A stretch of DNA of 64,000 bases from Rhyzopertha dominica (Eukaryota > Arthropoda > Insecta > Coleoptera > Bostrichidae), in assembly GCA_025024175.1 (NCBI GenBank), contig QCXZ01000041.1, positions 21,261,786 to 21,325,785 on the forward strand, read 5' to 3'. The notes beneath the pieces were generated by a model, which ran no database searches, was not told where the DNA came from, and worked only from the letters and a program-made list of their open reading frames with translations. Positions 58,564-64,000 of this stretch are shown piece by piece. The stretch's first letter is position 1, and each line of letters opens with the position of its first letter. A program made the position numbers and the translations under genes.

Positions 58564-59624
58564 CGAGGCATGTTTTTTAAGTAAGTACCGTTTTGGAATT
58601 AAAAAAAGACGTGCAAAGATATCGCAATAATTTTATCTTACATGAAAGCCTGTACCTTAATCTACTTTACTACATAATTTCCGTGAATATTGAGGCACTT
58701 GTCACAACGTGGCACCAGTTTTTGAATACCCTCCTCATAAAATTCTGCCGCCTGGATTGCACGACGCAGATTGTTCAATGTCTTACAATAAGACGCTGCA
58801 TTGATTGTCTCATTACGAGGCAGAAACTCCACTAGCAATACTCCTTTTCTGTCCCAAAAAACTGTGCACATGATTTTCCGGGCAGAAATTGTTTGCTTAA
58901 ACTTCACTTTTTTGGGTGATGATGAATGTCGCTATTCCATGGATTGTTGTTTCGATTCTGGTGTGACGTAGGCCACCAGTAACAAATTGGTCTAAAAAAT
59001 CTTCACCTTCATTCACCGCTCAAGGAAAATCAATGCACTGCCTAAACGTTGGGTTTTGTGCAAATCCGTCAACATTTTTGGAACCCAACGTGAACACAAT
59101 TTCCGGTAATTCAAGTTCTCGGTCACAATGCGATACAAAACACTACGAGAATATTGAGGAAAGCAGTCGCACAATGATGAAATTGTAAGGCGTCTGTTTT
59201 CTCTTACCTTTTCGTTCACTTTCTGCACCAAATCTTCATTAACGACCGAAGGACGCCCATTCCGTTTTTCATCATGCACATTTGTGCGGCCATCTTTAAA
59301 TGCTCTCACCCATTTCCTTACCATTCCATCACTCATAATGTTTTGTCCGTAAACTTCACAGATCTCACGATGAATATCGATCGGTTTTACGCCTTTAGCA
59401 CTAAGAAATCGTATAACAGCCCGTACTTCACAATCGGCGGGACGCACGATTGTCGGAGGCATCTTAAACACTCGGTAAACAACGTATACAATGAAGAATC
59501 AAACTGTAATGGCGTCAGTGCGTAGACAAGAGATGTAGGTAACCAGCGCGCATGCGCGGAACGCCGACCGTAGCGCTGCGGCGGCGGAATCGCAAAACGG
59601 TACTTACTTAAAAAACATGCCTCG
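58564..59624 (-). mobile_element. mariner element, 1061 bp, identical 31-bp TIRs, internally deleted
   Basis: The ends (CGAGGCATGTTTTTTAAGTA at 58564 and its complement ending at 59624) match perfectly over 31 bp, and TA flanks both sides as for mariner insertions. Full-length relatives are about 1.3 kb. Perfect ends suggest recent movement, presumably driven by transposase made elsewhere. Confidence 0.93.
58660..59471 (-). pseudogene. mariner transposase, catalytic core deleted
   Basis: The N-terminal part (59013-59471) has the paired helix-turn-helix region (EVRAVIRFLSAKGVKPIDIH, NGRPSVVNEDLVQKVNEKVR) and YSRSVLYRIVTENL. Where VTGDE with the first catalytic Asp should follow, the text reads VTGG and changes frame. 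The second part (58662-58907) has ARKIMCTVFWDRKGVLLVEF, INAASYCKTLNNLRRAIQ, then jumps to AAEFYEEGIQKLVPRCDKCL. The stretch with the other two catalytic Asp residues is missing. It cannot be active. Confidence 0.9.
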
Positions 59625-60449
59625 TATAATACAAACTTACAAATAGGATTGATGCAATAGTTTAAAACATTTATCTGGTAAACATAATTTATATTATTGA
59701 ACATACTTGTTTTATTAGGAATGTGTTAAGTATGAAAATAAAAGTTAAGATAAACACCATTTAAAAAATCTAAAGGCCCAGAATTAGTAAATCCAGTGGT
59801 ACGAGACAGCATTTTCAATTTAGAATTTATTCAAGTTTTTGGATTTTCTAAATATAATTCCTTGCAGCTGGAGCAAAAATATTATCATGTTATGCTCTGA
59901 TTAAAAATGACTCGCAAATGCAAACTAATTGCTCGTTGAACAAAATGCTACTTTTAGTTCTCATAAAACAATCTTCTTTTGAGTTTAGTCAATCGGTTTC
60001 TCAGACCATCCAATAATTGTACTATCTTTGCTAGGTTTTATATTAAATTTTTTTGTCGAAGTGCGAGGGCTGCTTAGAAAAGCTATAGAACAGGTTACTG
60101 AAAAGAATGGCACGGGATTGCTAATTTTTAAAGATATTAAGTATTAAGTAATGTAATGCATGCAATATGTATTACGCTGCTAGCAAGAGCTGTGCGATTG
60201 GATTGACAGCTAGAGTTGATGGTGAATGGGATAAGTGCTTCTTGTACCATCCCAACTGTATTGTCACTGCTCTATTCTGTATTCTGTGGGGGTTACCATG
60301 CTTTTTTTTGCAAAACTTTCTAACCAAATTACTGCAAAATACCTTTTATTTGTTTACCATTTACTATTTTGACAACAATGACATATTCCTGTTTGAGAAT
60401 TTAACTTGGCATGATTAGGTTCGTTACATTAAAATGCATATCTATGATG

Positions 60450-60515
60450 TGCTGTCTGCAGTGCAACCAACGCTAACATAATAGCTCATCAGTACAGTTT
60501 AGGTCTAGAACTGGT
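60450..60515 (-). repeat. Dispersed relative of the Polinton left-flank repeat
   Basis: Read on the minus strand, CTAGACCTAAACTGTACTGA continues TGAGCTATTATG and, after a shortened middle, GCAGACAGCAC. The Polinton flank at 5766-5840 has CTAGACCTAAACTGCACTGA, TGAGCTATAATG and GCAGACAGCAT in the same order. Confidence 0.6.
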
Positions 60516-60962
60516 TTTTGTCTATATACGAAAAGCTTGGTATGATAATGGATATTTCTGGATTAACTACTTATTTTTGAATATACCACTAGTATTATAA
60601 AATTAGGAATTTAAAAATCATGTGACTATAACTTATTTAAAAAAATCATACTAAGGGATGCATAAACTTTAATTATTTTTTTTGGCTTACAGAAGTGTAA
60701 CAACAATAACTGCAAAAATATTAACTTGTTTTTTTACAGCACAAATACTGAATATCAGTAATAAAAAACAAAATCAATACTTGCTGTAATTGTATGAATA
60801 AAATACGATGTGGCCTGCAAAACGGAGCACAGTCTGGTTAATATACATAAATTTTAAAAATGTTTTACTAACAATTAACTATACAGAGTGTTCCATTTTA
60901 CAAACACCATTTTTAGTGTTCTTCAAGCTGAATACAATTAGCACAATTAGTAAATTACTTAC

Positions 60963-61919
<957 letters not shown>

Positions 61920-63010
61920 ATGGGGGAGTGTATTCGTGTTAGGTCTTTTCTTCAGAGGAATGGGGTTCAGTGGATCCTGCCCTGGAGTGAGGCATAAGCC
62001 TCAGAAAGACCAGATACTAAAATTTTAAAATTGGTAGTCAGTCATAGCATTACGCATGCTACCAGTGGAATATGGAGTCATGGAGTCCTCTCCCAGAATT
62101 TTACTTTAAAACTGGTAGTCAGAAATAATGTGAGACCTGTTGCATAAGAGATAACGGGGTCAAGGGAGTCCTTTTTTTAAATAGGGATGCTTAGGAATGC
62201 ATTTTGAAGCTTGTTAGTATCAATTCAATTCAATGTAAAAAGACTGAAATCAAGAGAAGTCTTAAAATCGGTAGATAGAAATATTGTTAGTCCTATTGCC
62301 CAGGTAAATGGTAGTAAAAAATTCTCCTGAATACATCTGAAAATTTTTGTTAAACAAGTACACTAAAAACATATTTTGAGGATCGTTAGTGCCCTTTTCT
62401 TTCAATGCAGGAAACTATGAAGCAGGTTCTAAAATCTTAAAATTGGTAGTCAGGTCAGGGATTGACTGACCCTGATTTTTTTTTTAATATGGACGCTTAA
62501 AAACGCAGTAATAGGTTGGTTACTGACTTTTTCAGTGCAAAAGATTGTGAAGGGTACTAAAATCTTAAAGTTGGTAGTCTGTTGGGCCTGTTCCATAATG
62601 GAATGAGGAGCCAGGGAATCCCCTCCTAATTTTTTTTATAAAACTGCATTTTGAGATTTGTTACAGTATTTCTTCAACAGGTACTAAAATATTGAAATCT
62701 GGTAATCAGAGAGAACACAGTCCTGTTCCTCATTGGAATGGGGGGGGGGTCAAATTTTTTTTTTAATAAACATGCTTAAAAATTAATTTTCAGGCTTGTC
62801 ACAGCATCTTTTTATTTCAATGTAAAAGATCATAAAACAGCAGATACTAAATTTTAAAAGTGGTAGTCAATCATAATGTAAGGCCTGTCTTCCCAGGCAA
62901 TTTTTTTAAAATACAGATGCTTAGGAGTGTATTTTCGAGCCGTGTTAGAGTTTTTTCTTTAACGAGAAAGATTAAAACAAGCACATTTTTTTTAAATTAG
63001 CAATCTAGCA
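61920..63010. repeat. Degenerate tandem repeat, units of about 130-170 bp
   Basis: A pattern recurs about seven times: TTAAAATTGGTAGTCAG, a GGCCTGTT..CC stretch, GGAATGGGG, a T-rich run, GGATGCTTA, GCATTTTGAG, and TTTTTCTTTCAATG. The GGTAGTCAG motif falls near 62034, 62117, 62270, 62444, 62572, 62701 and 62862, so spacing is irregular. Confidence 0.75.
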
Positions 63011-64000
63011 ATGTTAGGCCTGGCTATACTATAGCAATACTTTGTTACAAAAAAGATAGTTAAATTCATACCTTTATGTTTTGTCACTTTTCAATNGTAT
63101 GTAGTCTAAATAGTTACTTAATAATTACAAATTATAAAAGAAAAAACAAAACCTAATTTATATGAGGTGAATAAAAATGAAACCAAATGTGTATTTAATT
63201 TACAAAATTTGCAAACAGACAATTGTCAAAATGATTTGCAGTTTTATTAGGCTTAATACNACATAAATTATTAAATAAAATTGCTTATCCAGGTAATGTT
63301 TNTGAGGTAAACTACACATTACACTTTTCTTTTAGAACGAACCTTATAACAAATATTAAAATAAAGAGTAAGAGAATTTTTCCCGAATCGGTGTTTCTGA
63401 TATTGATCTTATACTTTTCCAAAATAAGCAGCACACAATATGAAGTGCTTTTAATACGGTTTATTAAAAACAAATTATTATATTGCGGTCGAACTAATAC
63501 TCGAACCCCACGTAGCATAATACCATTAGTAAATATTACAACCGGTATAATTTTTACATTGCATGATGCCATATTTACTTGCTGTTTTCTGATAATGGTA
63601 GGTATTTCTCTTATTTTATGCACAACTTGTAAGTATTTGGAACTGATATTTCAATTAGAAATATTATTTTACTTCTTTTAGTTAGTGAATATGAACTACT
63701 TAATAAGGTTTATTGTTTGAAGATGTTTTATTTTTTATGTATATCTGTTCCAGTATAGTTTAGTCATATTGTCGTTGCATTTATTGTTATATGTCAGCCA
63801 ATAAACACTAATACTATTATAACATCTATTATGACAGTTTGACGTATTCTTGGAATTTAACTTTATGCCGCGATTTTACTTTAGAATTTACCCCTAATTT
63901 ACCCACTGTTTTGATCATGTTAGAAGCACGGAGTAAAAAAAGAAGTGTAGATTGGTGCAGGTACCTACTAGGTATAATAAGCATACACAAACATCTTTGA
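63011..64000. other. AT-rich end of window, no gene recognised
   Basis: It contains two N calls (63257 and 63302, besides one at 63096) and short open frames without family resemblance. It probably belongs to a large first intron of minibrain. Confidence 0.5.

Overview
The window is from an arthropod nuclear genome, most likely an insect (order not determined). The evidence is AT-rich non-coding DNA, GT-AG introns, a spliced DYRK1-family kinase gene, and a mix of Polinton/Maverick, Gypsy, BEL/Pao, Penelope-like, mariner, Tc1-like and Harbinger-like mobile elements.

Layout. (1) 1-4445 is an error-rich second copy of 5796-10238, ending at a 100-N scaffold gap (4446-4545). The two copies have the same microsatellite length and differ mainly by 1-2 base indels, so this looks like unmerged contig ends rather than a real tandem element. 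(2) About 5290-19168 holds a Polinton/Maverick with a near-complete gene set. It carries an intron-containing protein-primed DNA polymerase B (+). A leftward block holds a chromodomain integrase, two proteins of unknown function and a packaging ATPase. A rightward block holds a phospholipase A2-like protein, an adenain-like protease, a 152-aa protein, a penton-like protein, a small basic protein, a double-jelly-roll major capsid protein and a 202-aa protein. The two blocks diverge from a 55-bp gap with a TATA box. No terminal inverted repeat could be paired, and the right end runs directly into satellite. (3) 19169-36468 is a repeat domain of 123-bp satellite, mainly forward on the left and reversed on the right. 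Between the arrays lie two decayed BEL/Pao fragments and a 5'-truncated Gypsy element with a recognisable 3' LTR and polypurine tract. (4) 36469-43554 is AT-rich, with one non-LTR reverse transcriptase remnant. (5) 43555-61299 (minus strand) holds five coding exons of minibrain/Dyrk1A, from the DH box to the C-terminus; the N-terminal exons must lie beyond the window. Its introns carry a mariner with identical 31-bp TIRs but a deleted catalytic core, an older mariner, a Tc1-like fragment, a Penelope-like fragment split by a Harbinger-like element with a TAA target duplication, a fold-back hairpin, and a degenerate minisatellite.

How the parts work together. The Polinton genes form a virus-like replication and packaging set: polymerase, integrase, ATPase, protease, two capsid proteins and a membrane-active PLA2-like protein. 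The most notable observation is at the PLA2/protease junction. The PLA2 frame ends A_AAA_AAC followed at once by UAA, and the conserved start of the protease lies exactly in the -1 frame. That predicts a -1 ribosomal frameshift fusion, unless one base is missing from the A run.
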